Below, in pieces: positions 33,041 through 43,136 of a stretch of 64,000 nucleotides of DNA. The position numbers were made by a program, and so were the translations under genes. The DNA comes from Acorus gramineus. Its lineage: Eukaryota > Streptophyta > Magnoliopsida > Acorales > Acoraceae. Location of the stretch: NCBI GenBank assembly GCA_030737835.1, contig CM060851.1:10902154-10966153 (forward strand). The letters are read 5' to 3'. The notes under the pieces were generated by a model, which searched no databases, was not told the DNA's origin, and was given only the letters and a program-made list of their open reading frames with translations. Each line of letters begins with the position of its first letter. Position 1 is the stretch's first letter.

Positions 33041-33181
33041 TGAGTTTGAGGGGGGTGTTAAATGTATATATATGTTAGGATTAAGGGTAGATTAGTCTTT
33101 TCCTTGTTTCCCTTTTTGTACTATAAATATTGGATACAAACTCTAATAATATGATTGATTCATTCTTTTCATATTCTAACA
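33041..33181 (+). repeat. K2 polypurine tract and 3' LTR
   Basis: The tract GAGTTTGAGGGGGG (33042-33055) directly precedes an LTR that starts TGTTAAATGT (33056) and ends TATTCTAACA (33181). It holds a TATAAATA box at 33122-33129. Its ends match those of LTR K1 (6608-6788). Confidence 0.82.
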
Positions 33182-33344
33182 ACGCAGACAACGGACGGGC
33201 GGACGGCTCCACCGTGATGGACGATGGCGGAGCCCATCTCTTTCTCCTCTCAATCTCTCCCCCCCTCTCTATCCCTCTCTCTTACTGGCTCTCTTTCTCC
33301 CTCCCGGCCTCCCCTCCGACTCTCTCCCTCTCAAAAACATAGGG
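33182..33344. other. CT-rich flank of K2, no gene
   Basis: A GC- then CT-rich stretch directly after the K2 3' LTR, with CTCTCT runs. It may be host sequence flanking the insertion. The minus-strand frame through it is a tail of the LINE reading frame and carries no domain here. Confidence 0.4.
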
Positions 33345-33533
33345 GGAGTTCGCGCGTCTAAGAATGCCCTCCAACCTCTTGATCACCCCTTGGGGAGCCT
33401 TAAAAATTGAGAAATAAAAAAGAGGAAGCGAAGATAGCACATATTGTAACCATATGAGTTTCCCACCTGACGATAAGACTTTCCCTTGCCAACGTTCTAG
33501 TCTTTTTGATATGCGATTGATCACTGGTTGTCA
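33345..33533 (-). mobile_element. L1-type LINE reverse transcriptase scrap
   Basis: The minus strand reads 'PVINRISKRLERWQGKVLSS', 'GGKLIWLQYVLSSLPLFYFS' and 'FKAPQGVIKRLEGILRR', the conserved thumb-like block after the RT domain of plant L1 LINEs (family pattern: RL..W....LS.GGR..LI..VLSS.P.Y..S.F..P). Only about 60 residues remain. It ends abruptly on both sides, so it is a small dead fragment. Confidence 0.8.
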
Positions 33534-33907
33534 GTCAGATCACTTGTTGCCAGTCATGCTTGGACATCACCTTTTACATAATTGATTCTACCCTCCAATT
33601 TTCATAAAACTACTATATTTAATCATGGTCAAGGCTAACTTAAAATATCTCATTTTATATATATTGGTTGAATGTATGCTAAGAATTTTTTTAATGTAGA
33701 ATGTTTTGGATGGATGTCACACATCCATGGAACAATTAAAAACATTTCATCAATTAAAAAATTATATATCATTCATTCTTCGAATTGGTTGATCTCCTCA
33801 TTTACTATTTTGTTTAAGTCATTTGGGTGGGTTAGAGCTTCTCCAATAGATACATTAACTAACTGGTTAGTGTCAGGTTTTATGTAACATGTAGAGACTT
33901 GTACCCC
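33534..33907. other. AT-rich spacer, no gene seen
   Basis: No coding frame of note. It lies between the LINE scrap and MITE-like element M3. Confidence 0.5.
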
Positions 33908-34413
33908 CAGTATGGCGTGACAAATAAGCCCAGAATAAGAAAGAATACAGGGGAATAGTAAAAAAAAGTTGTTTGTTTTGACAGAATAAACCCCGATAGT
34001 TATGTCTGGATAAGTTAGGATAAGACCTGATAACTATTATAAGGAAATATTGGAATTGTTTATTATACCTTACATATGCCAATGGATAAAAATACCCTTC
34101 TCTGTCATTTTAAAAAAATTATCTCACCTAATAGTCTCACACAGATTTCAAAAACTGTCATATCTATCAAATCAATCATACATTTCTCACACTATTCCCA
34201 GGGGTATAGTTGTCATCTAAAAAGTCATAAACTCTTATTCATCCCTTATCAACTATTTATCATCACTTTATCCAAGATGAACCAAACAATAAAAAAATCA
34301 TTTTATGTTTTTCAATAAGAATAACAGAAAATGCAACCAAACAAAAAATTGCTTATTCAGTCTGAATTGTTATCAGGAGCGAATAACCCAATATTACACC
34401 CCATACAGGGGGG
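33908..34413. mobile_element. MITE-like element M3
   Basis: AT-rich, non-coding, about 500 bp. The ends are imperfectly inverted: AGTATGGCGTGACAAATAAG on the left, and reverse-complemented TGTATGGGGTGTAATATTGG on the right, each followed by TTATTC/GAATAAG motifs. Family unknown; boundaries approximate and target duplication not determined. Confidence 0.45.
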
Positions 34414-34429
34414 GTTAGGGACTTGTTTG

Positions 34430-35165
34430 GGACCTGTTTGGTTCCAAAAACCTCTGCAGTGATTCTGGTGACATGGTCTCCCCCACTGGATGGCCGGGTA
34501 AAAGCAAATTCAGATGGATCGGTCTCGGATGATCGATATGATTTTGGTGCAATTGTTAGAGGCCCCTCTGGAGACTATAAACAGGCCATGGTAGCACCAT
34601 CTATAGCAGCTTCATTTAATATTTTGGAATTGAAATGTATTATTGCTGGCCTACGACTTTGCAAAGAGTTCGGATGGAAAGTTTGGTCCGAATCTGATTC
34701 CACTACTACGGTGGCGTGGGCTCAAGGAAAGGGGATCATCTTGTGGACTGCACTGCGAGATCTTCATGAATTAAACCAACTGGTTTCTCTACTTTAGGAC
34801 TGGAAAGTCTCCCATGTTTTTCAAGAGGGAAAACGAGCCGCGGATGCCTTAGCACTTGGCAGTCATCCATTGGATTCTCTTGTCTCAGCTCAAGCCAATT
34901 GAACACAGATATTCAAAAGCTTATTCTTGAAGATAAATAGGGTCAACTGCAACAGAGGGTATCCCATTCCTGCCTACAAACCTACCCTCCTCCGTAATGG
35001 CAATCTTTCTCCTCAGCCCTTGTGATACATTAATAAAGTTGTTAAGGGGGGACTGTTATTTTTAATGGCCTCCATCCCATTTTGTAGGAGTTGATGTACA
35101 TTTTGTAAAGTTATAGATGAATGAAAAAGCTTTATTTACCCAGCAAAAATATATATATATATATA
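34430..35165 (+). mobile_element. LINE 3' end with plant RNase H-like (RVT_3) domain
   Basis: A plus-strand frame reads 'WSPPLDGRVKANSDGSVSDD', 'GAIVRGPSGDY', 'ELKCIIAGLRLCKEFGWKVW', 'ESDSTTTVAWAQG' and, beyond an in-frame TAG at 34795-34797, 'HVFQEGKRAADALA'. These are RNase H blocks with catalytic D (in NSDGS), E (in ELKCIIAG) and D (in ESDS), as found at the C-terminus of plant L1 elements. It is followed by a 3' UTR-like stretch ending near 'GCTTTATTTACCC' and a TA dinucleotide run (35149-35166), as is usual for LINE ends. A 5'-truncated dead copy, or a related stand-alone RNase H-like gene. Confidence 0.72.
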
Positions 35166-35440
35166 TTTGTATCATACTTTTTAACTTTAGCTTTTCACGT
35201 CTCCTAAGGTTGGGGTCCTATTGTGGGGATTTGTAAATGTATAATGTAGTTTGTGGTTGTAGAGAAGAACAAAAGATCAACTCATGAATCCTATAAAAAC
35301 AAACAACACATGAACACATATCTATAAAATTCAATTTGTTGGTATCCGAGCAAGATAGGGCATCTAGGCTTAACAGAGGCATGGAAAGCGGTACATTCAC
35401 ATGGGAATGATGAAATTTGATCAAAGTGGATATGGAAGCC
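35166..35440. other. AT-rich spacer, no gene seen
   Basis: No recognisable content; lies between two LINE fragments. Confidence 0.5.
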
Positions 35441-35830
35441 TATTCAAACACCAAAGCAGTGTCTTTGTGCTCGGCAAGCCTTAGCTTATAAAACAAACTT
35501 CCTACTCTTAACAGGTTGCATCAAAGGGACTTGTTCATGATGTTGTCCGCCCTCTATGCACTATGGGCAATGAAGATGTAGATCACCTCTTCGTAGGCTG
35601 CTCTTACTCTAGATTTATTTGGATAAAGCTATTCTGAGATCTTTTGATAAGATGCCCCTCTCCTTGTACTTTGATCTCCTTCCCAAACTAGCTGGCTGGC
35701 TACCAATCTCACTGACCCTTTCAGAAAGGAGATTGCATATATGATCATCTCCACCACTTTTTGGTTCTTGTGGACAGAGCGAAATAAGAGGCTCTTATCA
35801 ATGAATAAGAACGGAGGCAGAGAGAGAGAG
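35441..35830 (+). mobile_element. LINE zinc-binding (zf-RVT) fragment
   Basis: The plus strand contains 'CLCARQALAYKTNFLL' and, in another frame, 'MGNEDVDHLFVGCSYSRFIW', the zf-RVT region found downstream of RT in plant L1 elements (pattern C..C....E...HLF..C..S..IW). In a complete LINE this would lie upstream of RNase H, but here it is downstream of 34430-35165, so it belongs to a different copy. Broken by at least one frame change. A GA run follows at about 35818-35835. Confidence 0.7.
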
Positions 35831-37021
35831 AGAGATGGTAGACCTCGTGAATGGATTGTGGGATCAACGGGTTGTTTTTGAAGAGAGTTAGTGTGGTACT
35901 ACTGTGGTTATTTGGTAAATATGGGATGTGATGTTAACAATACAGGTGGTGGGTATATGCGCACCCTACAAAGTATTGTTTTATCTTTTTTTCTTGATGT
36001 ATAAATTTAAAATCATATCAAATAGTATGCATGTAGATACTGAGATTTTAATATGCTATTTAATATGTTAGTCTACATTACTTTGATATTATGCATATGA
36101 ATGAAACTTTTAATAATATTGTATAAATGAAAACTTCTATCTCAATTATATAATAATATTGCTTAATATTAAAAAATAATTAATTTTCTAAAATAGGTTT
36201 GTAAACACTCAACGTACTATTTTTAATATAATACTATCGTTTAATATTATAATAATTCAACTAGGACAATTGGTTTTTTTTTTTTTTTTTTGAGGGTAGG
36301 TAGACGCTTGAAATTTGTTATGTGAATTATCTACAACATAGTTTTATATAACATATTAAATACACAAATTAAATATGATAAATGACATTCATCATAAACA
36401 CAAGCTTTTTGCAGTTATAAGCAACCCTTTGATTTAGTTTAGATAACTAATTAGCATGGACGGTTTATTTACATCAATAGTGAGTGCATTTTAGAAACTG
36501 TTATAAAAAGTACATCCAAGTTACATTTCAATATTGTTAATATAATATATATAATATCTCTATCTAAAGTCTAAACTGTTATAAAAAGTATGAATAAATG
36601 TTAAAACATTTGATGGATGCTTTTTAGAAACAATGATTTGCTTTAAAACATCCCTAAATCTAATCTCCAAAATTTTTAAAATAAATTAATTTAAAATAAT
36701 GTGTTCTTTTTAATGATTTGTATTAAACATCCCAAAATCCAATCTACATATTTTTAAAATAAATATATATAAAATACGGTTCTCTTTTCCTAAATATTCA
36801 AATATCATATCTAACCATATAGCCTAGATTTTCTCTAAAATCTTTAATATGAACAAAATTATTCGCTAGACCATTTCTATGATCTACTAATGATTTAATT
36901 AGAAAGAAATCATATAATTGATTCAAATATATTCAAGAGAAAAATAAGATAAAAGATTATTTTAAATTATGTCTGTTTAACATATTTTTATAAAATCTTT
37001 GAAATATATTACTTAAATAAA
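35831..37021. other. AT-rich stretch, no gene seen
   Basis: About 1.2 kb of very AT-rich DNA with a T run at about 36270-36290. No domain, terminal repeat or tandem array recognised. Confidence 0.5.
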
Positions 37022-38125
37022 GGGTTAAAGATATCTAAGTCCCTACAAACATGGAAAAAACCCATATAAGTCCCTACTAAAATTGGAACAGACGTACAAG
37101 CCCCTGAAAACTCAGAAAAACCCACTTATCATCCCTGAGTTAAATTTTCATCCAAACTTAACAGAATATTCTCAGAATATTTCATCACATATAATTGTGT
37201 AGACATTGAAGCCCTTATAAACATTGATAAAGACAAATTAATACCTGCAAAAGTCAAAATTGTCCCTGAAAGACTCTTACATTAAATTGTATACACATTG
37301 CAGTCCTTATTTTTTCATCTTCTATCTTATCGCTCACACTCCACCTGAAGATTTCAAATTGGATGTAAAAAAATATTTTAAGTTTGGATGAAAATTTAAC
37401 TTTATTTTAACCGGTGGAATGCATGCTTTTTATCTTTTTGTTTGTAGGGAAGTAAAAAAAGTGGCATGAGTTTATTAAAATTCTCTCTGTAAATAAACAA
37501 ATTTTGTAGAAAATCATATATAGGTTTTTCAAAGCAAACAAACACTTTAAAGAAAAGAGCATTATGCATTACTTGTTCAGTTGAATTGTGAGCGATATGA
37601 TAAAAGATGAAAAAATAAACAAAAAAATTATATTATTTGTCTTTATGATTGTTTATAAGGACTACAATGTCTACACAATTAAATGTAAAAATCATTCAGG
37701 GGCATTTTTGTCTTTTACAGGGACCAATTTGTCTTTACGATTATTTATAAGGACTGTAATGTCTTTCCAATTAAATGTAAAAATCTTTCAGGGGCAATTT
37801 TATCTTTTACAATGAATAATTTGTCTTTATGATTATTTATAGGAACTGCAATGTGTACACAATTTAATGTAAAAATCTTTCAGGGGCAATTTGTCTTTTG
37901 GAGGGACTAATTTATCTTTCTGACTGTTTATAAAGACTTCAATGCCTACACAATTATATGTGATGGAATATTCTAGGAATATTATGTTTAGTTTGGATGA
38001 AAATTTAACTTAGGGATGATAATTGGTTTTTTCTGAGTTTTTAGGGACTTGTACGTCTGTCCCAATTTTAGTAGGGACTTATATGGGTTTTTCTATGTTT
38101 GTAGGGACTTAGATGTCTTTAACCC
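37022..38125. mobile_element. Mutator-like element with long inverted repeats
   Basis: A 1104 bp element starting GGGTTAAAGATATCTAAGTC and ending in the inverse (GACTTAGATGTCTTTAACCC is its last 20 bases). Inverted repeats are about 300 bp per side. They are flanked by an 8 bp direct repeat TAAATAAA. Long inverted repeats are typical of Mutator-like elements or foldback derivatives. No transposase; the interior holds further repeats of a 'TTTCAGGGGCAATTTT' motif. A close relative lies at 41056-41729. Confidence 0.82.
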
Positions 38126-38642
38126 TAAATAAAAATCTAATGAGGTATACATTTATCGGGTTTGGATCTTCTACTTGTATTTTTTTACTTGGTTTATGCT
38201 TTGATCAATCAGACGGTCATAAATTCATTATATAAAATGTATCCATTTATCTATTTATAATTTGATACATTTATAACTGTTTAATTAAAATTGTGATGAT
38301 GTGACAATTCCACGATAAAAATCAAGTAAAATACAAGCATGAAAATCCAAACCCACATTTATCTTACATAAATAAGTATATCTATTTATCTATATTACTA
38401 ACTTTCAACATTTGAAACTAAAATTATCACAATCAATTAAACTAATTCCATATCCCTCAAATCATGCCCTTATTAATTTAATATTCCTAAAAAAAAACAT
38501 AGTTATTAACATGAGTCCTAATTTTTCGACATTGGGGGGGGGGGGGGGGGGGACATCTATCATTATAAAAAGGACACCAATATTGAAGCAACGCAAACCA
38601 TCTTCCTGAAAGAGAGAGAGAGAAAGAGAGTTTATATCAATC
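38126..38642. other. AT-rich flank of the MYB relic with a 19-base G run
   Basis: AT-rich DNA with (G)19 at 38534-38552 and a GA tract at about 38610-38630 just before the MYB start codon. It may include the old promoter or 5' UTR of the MYB gene; no clear TATA position can be chosen. Confidence 0.45.
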
Positions 38643-39148
38643 ATGAACCCCTCACCGAACATCCCCGCAAGCAAGAGTCTCCCGAAGCTCTTCGGCGTGA
38701 ACCTTTTCAAGGCCCAGAAGAAGAGAAAGTCCAAAAGCATGATAGACCTTAACAAGGTCCCAAAGAAGAAGAGTGCTTGCTTCGGTGCATTGGACCGAGG
38801 ATGAGCATAGGAGATTCTTGGAAGGGCTACAGGCACTTGGCAGTGGCAAATTGGGCGGGCATCGCGAAAGATTACGTCATCACCAGGAATGCGACACAGG
38901 TCTCCACCCACGCTCAGAAGTACTTCCAACACCAGGCACAAAACGCGCAAAAGCAATGCACGTACTCCAGCATTTTTGACATGCCAATGCCTTCACCTCC
39001 ACCTCCACCTCCACCAACACATCCTAAGCATATGAACAATGAGGACATGCCAACACTTCATATTCCGATTTGGGTGTACATGCCTGACATTATTGGTCCG
39101 ATTAGGCCATTGGCCATCCGCGAGAATCTGAACTTGCAGCGTGAATGA
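38643..39148 (+). pseudogene. MYB-related (SHAQKYF type) transcription factor, broken
   Basis: From ATG 38643 the product begins 'LPKLFGVNLFKAQKKRKSKS' with an N-terminal LFGV block like that of KUA1/MYBH-type single-repeat MYBs. The MYB repeat follows in a second frame ('HWTEDEHRRFLEGLQALGSG', from about 38786). A third frame carries 'NWAGIAKDYVITRNATQVST' and 'HAQKYF', the third helix with the class motif (here THAQKYF). A Pro-rich tail 'PMPSPPPPPPPTHP' ends at TGA 39146-39148. Such proteins bind I-box-type DNA in the nucleus. The repeat is split by a one-base change near 38855 and the N-terminal block is in another frame again. So it is a pseudogene, or a gene with sequence errors; it is also short (about 168 codons) and has no introns, which fits a retrocopy. 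Confidence 0.75.
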
Positions 39149-39757
39149 GAGACTAGCTATGGAAGCATTTGATAATAAATATGTAGTGTTATTATAGGGT
39201 GAGTCTGGCATCAGCTATTATTGACAATCTCTTGCGTGTATAGAGAGGTAGAAGAATTTGTTTTCTGGTTTATTTTGATTTGGAGGACCCTTGAATCTGA
39301 AAAAAAATAAAGTTATTTATTTATGCCTATGTTATTTGGATTTTTATTTTGTTTTGTGTTTGATTTTTATATTTTAATTTTAAGATCAGCTTTTCCACAT
39401 TTTCTCTATATGCTATTTTAGTTAATTGGTTTTTATTTTATTATAAATTATTTATAAATTTATTATTTGATTTGCATAGAAAAAACTCAAGTTCACGTTT
39501 TTTTTGTTATTATTTATTTATTTTTAATTTTTTTCGTTAGTTTTATCTCTTTTTTTTTTTCCTGTTTTTTCTATTCAATATTTTATTGGGGTTGTGTGTT
39601 TTGTTTCTAGGTAATGGCTATTTTGTTCCTATTTTATGGAGATTTTATATTAATTATAATTTGATTACCAATAGATATAGAAGGGACGTGAGAGGACACG
39701 ATTAATCAAATTAGGATGGGAATTGTACCATGGCATATATATCCCTAAAAACATAAA
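39149..39757. other. AT-rich stretch, no gene seen
   Basis: 3' flank of the MYB relic, rich in TTTTATTTT runs. Nothing further recognised. Confidence 0.5.
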
Positions 39758-40484
39758 GCCCCCCGTTTGAAACGGGAATAGGATTTATTCTTGGGTATAC
39801 ATTTTATCCAAGCATAAGTGAGTATAAATAAGGATAAAGTGATTTTGTGTTTGGTTGTGTTTTGAATTATTCTCGTTGGTAAACGTAAGATAAATGTTTT
39901 GTTATTTGGGTAAAATGTGAATAAAGTATGGATAAAGATTTATAAAAAGTGAAAAAATAATGATAGTTGATTTTACATGTGATTTATAAGAGGTGATGAC
40001 AGTTGATTTGACGGTGGGCCCACATATTTTTTGAGTGGAATAACCTATGATAACTTTAATTCTAGGGGTTGGTTGGAATCCATATACCATTTTATATCAA
40101 TTTATTTTGGTATACTTTATATCAGGGGTTATCCGAGGTTTTCAAACACCCTTTTTCCCTTATTCGAGGTTATCCGGGGTTATCCGGGGGTTTATTCTCA
40201 AAACAAATGGGGGCTAAATGTTAAAAAAATAATGACTGTTGATTTGACAATTGATTTATAAGAGGTGATGTCAGTTCATTTAACAGTAGGCCCACGTATT
40301 CTTTTGATTTAAATAACCTGGAATCACTTAATTCTAATGGGTTGATGGAATCCATATACCACTTTATACTAGTTAATTCTAGCATACAAATTATCGTTTA
40401 TTCCAGTTATCCAAACATCTAGAATGAAGTTATTCCGACTAATTTTAATTTATTCTTAGTTTATTCTCGAACTAAACATGGGCA
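39758..40484. mobile_element. MITE M2 (39758-40214) and adjoining partial copy
   Basis: M2 has inverted ends GCCCCCCGTTTG on the left and GCCCCCATTTG (reverse complement) on the right, with TAAA on both sides (39754-39757; 40215-40218). Its interior matches M1 at 7106-7543. Directly right of it, 40219-40484 repeats the right-hand part of the same family ('GGTGATGTCAGTTCATTT' to 'CTCGAACTAAACATGGG'), so M2 either landed in or next to an older copy. Confidence 0.72.
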
Positions 40485-40674
40485 AAAAGTAAATGTCCTA
40501 TAAATTTCTATTGTTAACTTCTAGTAACTCACATAATGTTAGAAATAACTACGGATATACTCTTGGTAACTAGGGTTCTTGTTTGATATGGTTTATGTGG
40601 TCGTGGCAGAGACAATAATGGGTGGTTATGACAAAATCAGTCGCATGGACATATATGATTCATTTTATGTTATG

Positions 40675-40975
40675 TGTTGTGAATATAGTGGATAACCACC
40701 ACTTCTCTAACCCATAACCTCTCCCACTCTTCAACTCCATAACCCCCACTCTTCTATTTCATAACACTCCCATTAGTGCCCCACTATCTCCCCCTCACCT
40801 CTATAGACTTGTAACTCTCCACCTTTGGGATTCCTCTATGCACCCTATAAATAGAGGGGTTCTCTTGTATTCAACCAACAAAGTGAATAAGAATCTCTCT
40901 CTACTTCTCTTCTCTATATGCTTGTGTGGTTTGTTTATATACTCTTATATATCATATTCTATTTAGTTCACAACA
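40675..40975 (+). repeat. K4 5' LTR
   Basis: Starts TGTTGTGAATATAG and ends GTTCACAACA. A TATAAATA box lies at 40846-40853, with a CT-rich stretch about 40890-40915 downstream, as expected around the start of transcription. Confidence 0.95.
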
Positions 40976-40992
40976 CGTTATCAGCACGAGAA
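40976..40992 (+). other. K4 primer binding site
   Basis: CGTTATCAGCACGAGAA directly follows the LTR. TTATCAGCACGA is a recurrent primer-site sequence of one group of plant Copia elements; I cannot name the tRNA with certainty. Confidence 0.7.
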
Positions 40993-41055
40993 GCTCTTTG
41001 TTAAAGAGAAAGGTTTGTATCGATGGGTTCTTAATGATCTATATATAAAAAAAAA

Positions 41056-41729
41056 GGGTTAAAGACATTTAAGTCCCTACAAACATGGGAAAACCCATAT
41101 AAATCCCTACTAAAATTGGAACAGACGTACGAGTCCCTGAAAACTCAGAAAAACCCAATTATCATCCCTGAGTTAAATTTTCATCCAAATTTAACAGAAT
41201 ATTCTTAGAATATTCCATCACATATAATTGTATAGACATTGAAGTCCTTATAAACAGTCATAAAGACAAATTAGTCCCTACAAAAGATAAAATTGCCCAT
41301 AAAAGACTTTTACATTAAATTGTGTATACATTGTAGTCCCTATAAATAATCATAAAGACAAATTAATCTCCGTAAAAGATAAAATTGCCCTTAAAAGACT
41401 TTTACATATAATTGAATAGACATTTATCTTTATGATTATTTATAGGTACTGCAATGCGTACACAATTTAATGTAAAAGTCTTTTAAGAGCAATTTTATCT
41501 TTTACAATGACTAATTTGTCTTTATGACTATTTATAAGGACTTCAATGTCTACACAATTATATGTGATAGAATATTCTGGGAATATTCCATTAAGTTTGG
41601 ATAGAAATTTAACTCAGGGATTATAATTGGGTTTTTCTGAGTTTTCAGGGACTCGTACGTCTGTCCCAATTTTAGTAGGGATTTATATGGGTTTTTCTAT
41701 GTTTGTAGGGACTTAGATGTCTTTAACCC
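41056..41729. mobile_element. Short Mutator-like element in the K4 leader
   Basis: A 674 bp relative of 37022-38125, with GGGTTAAAGACATTTAAG at one end and its inverse at the other. Both sides carry nine A (41047-41055; 41730-41738), the 9 bp duplication expected for Mutator-type insertion. It is almost entirely inverted repeat, with no coding capacity. Confidence 0.85.
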
Positions 41730-42129
41730 AAAAAAAAATATACTCTCCTTTAATGTTATGTATTTTTATGTAAATTATCTACTACATACATATGATTAAT
41801 TTTTTTTCAATATGCATGGAACCGTATGCAAATCATGTGTAGAACCCGTATACATCTTTTATTTTCATCTGATGTACTGCATACATCTATCTTTTATTTT
41901 CCATGCATGCAATCCCCGTGAAAATTTTCCATACATATGTTATGATATGATTAATTTATGAAAACTAGTATGCAATTTTCTCATGCAACATATGCGGCAT
42001 CTATCATTTGATTATTTATTTTTCATGTAACTGTTTCATGTTTGTCATCTTTTATTAAAATTTAAATATTATACATCTATGTGTAGAACCAGAAGTTCTC
42101 ACAAATATCAATTAATTTGATATTTATAT

Positions 42130-42600
42130 TTGATTTGAAATTCATTTTAATGTTACAATGTCATGTGTCCCTATAGGATCATACAAAAATTGTAATTACA
42201 TGGATCCCTGAAGGACCATGTAGAAGTTATGAATAATGTGTTCCAATTAAGACCATGCAAATTTTATTCTATCCCTGAAGGACTACAAAAATTATTACAT
42301 GGATCCTTGAAGAATCATGTAAAAGATATGATTAAAAATGTCCCTGAAGGACTATGATTATATTGTAAGGATCATACAAATTTTATTTTATTTTATCCCT
42401 GAAGGACTGTACAAAAATTATGATTATATGAATCTTTGAAGGATCATGTAAAATTTTATTTTGTTCTATCCCTGAAGGACTATACAAAAATCATGATTGT
42501 TCGTGTCCCTGTAGGACCAAACAAAAGTTATATGATATATTTTTCAGGTCCTTGAAGGACCAAATAATAAAAAAAAGGATCCATGTATCCCAGCAGGAAC
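42130..42600 (+). repeat. 11 imperfect TCCCTGAAGGA repeats in the K4 leader
   Basis: Near-palindromic units of the form (A/G)TCC(C/T)TGAAGGA(C/T) recur every 30-65 bases in AT-rich DNA (about 42169, 42205, 42268, 42303, 42341, 42404, 42432, 42469, 42507, 42550 and 42586). Each has TCC and GGA arms. They are more regular than chance and lie between primer site and gag. Confidence 0.75.
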
Positions 42601-42689
42601 ATGTAAATTATGATTAGATTTCACCATCATCATCATCATAATGAAGAGGATTTAAAGATTAATACCTCATTGACAAAGGTCCACCGGCC

Positions 42690-43000
42690 ATTATGCCTCA
42701 AATATGCTCCAGTTGTAGCAATATTGAGAGCACCAATTTTATATATTCTCGTTGCCGAACAACGATTTTTTTAAAATATCATATAACTCAACTCAATGGC
42801 ATAGCATCATTACCCGAAGTAAATGCATTTTATTTTATGTTCGCCATGGAAGTTGTGGTCATGAATGATGAGATCATGATAGTTGAGAAAGCACAACAAT
42901 CATAAAGTTTGTAAAATATCTCAAATCACTAGAAGTGATTTGCTATTAAACAAAAGCATAATTGAAGGGAAAAGGGTTGCAGAACAAACCCCTAACACAA
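42690..43000 (+). pseudogene. K4 gag region, worn
   Basis: A short frame with 'MPQICSSCSNIESTNF' and weak similarity to the end of a Copia gag is all that remains between the leader and pol. I cannot align a full gag or a clear CCHC knuckle. Fossil. Confidence 0.4.
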
Positions 43001-43136
43001 GGAAATATGGTCACGTACCTGATGTACGATCAGACTTTTATAATTTTTATAATTATAATTTTTCTTTGTTATCTAAAATCCATTTTTCTTATTTTTATAT
43101 TTATCTTATTTATTTCATTTTTTTTTTTTTACAAGA

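Larger units (their letters stand above)
19440..33181 (+). mobile_element. Ty1/Copia element K2 with Gypsy element B nested inside
   Basis: Plus-strand Copia element: GC-rich low-complexity leader (19440-19930), gag start at 20092, gag resuming at 28899 after element B, protease, pre-integrase, integrase, RT and RNase H to about 33015. A polypurine tract and a 126 bp 3' LTR follow (33056-33181). No 5' LTR or primer site is seen on the left, where the Ole e 1 relic starts at once. Its own length without B is about 5.1 kb. The order protease-integrase-RT-RNase H defines Ty1/Copia. Fossil with roughly a handful of breaks besides the insertion. Confidence 0.9.

Noticed and set aside
38462-38956. 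164-codon minus-strand frame over the MYB relic
   Set aside because: It is the shadow of the MYB coding strand; the THAQKYF and WTEDEH motifs are on the plus strand.
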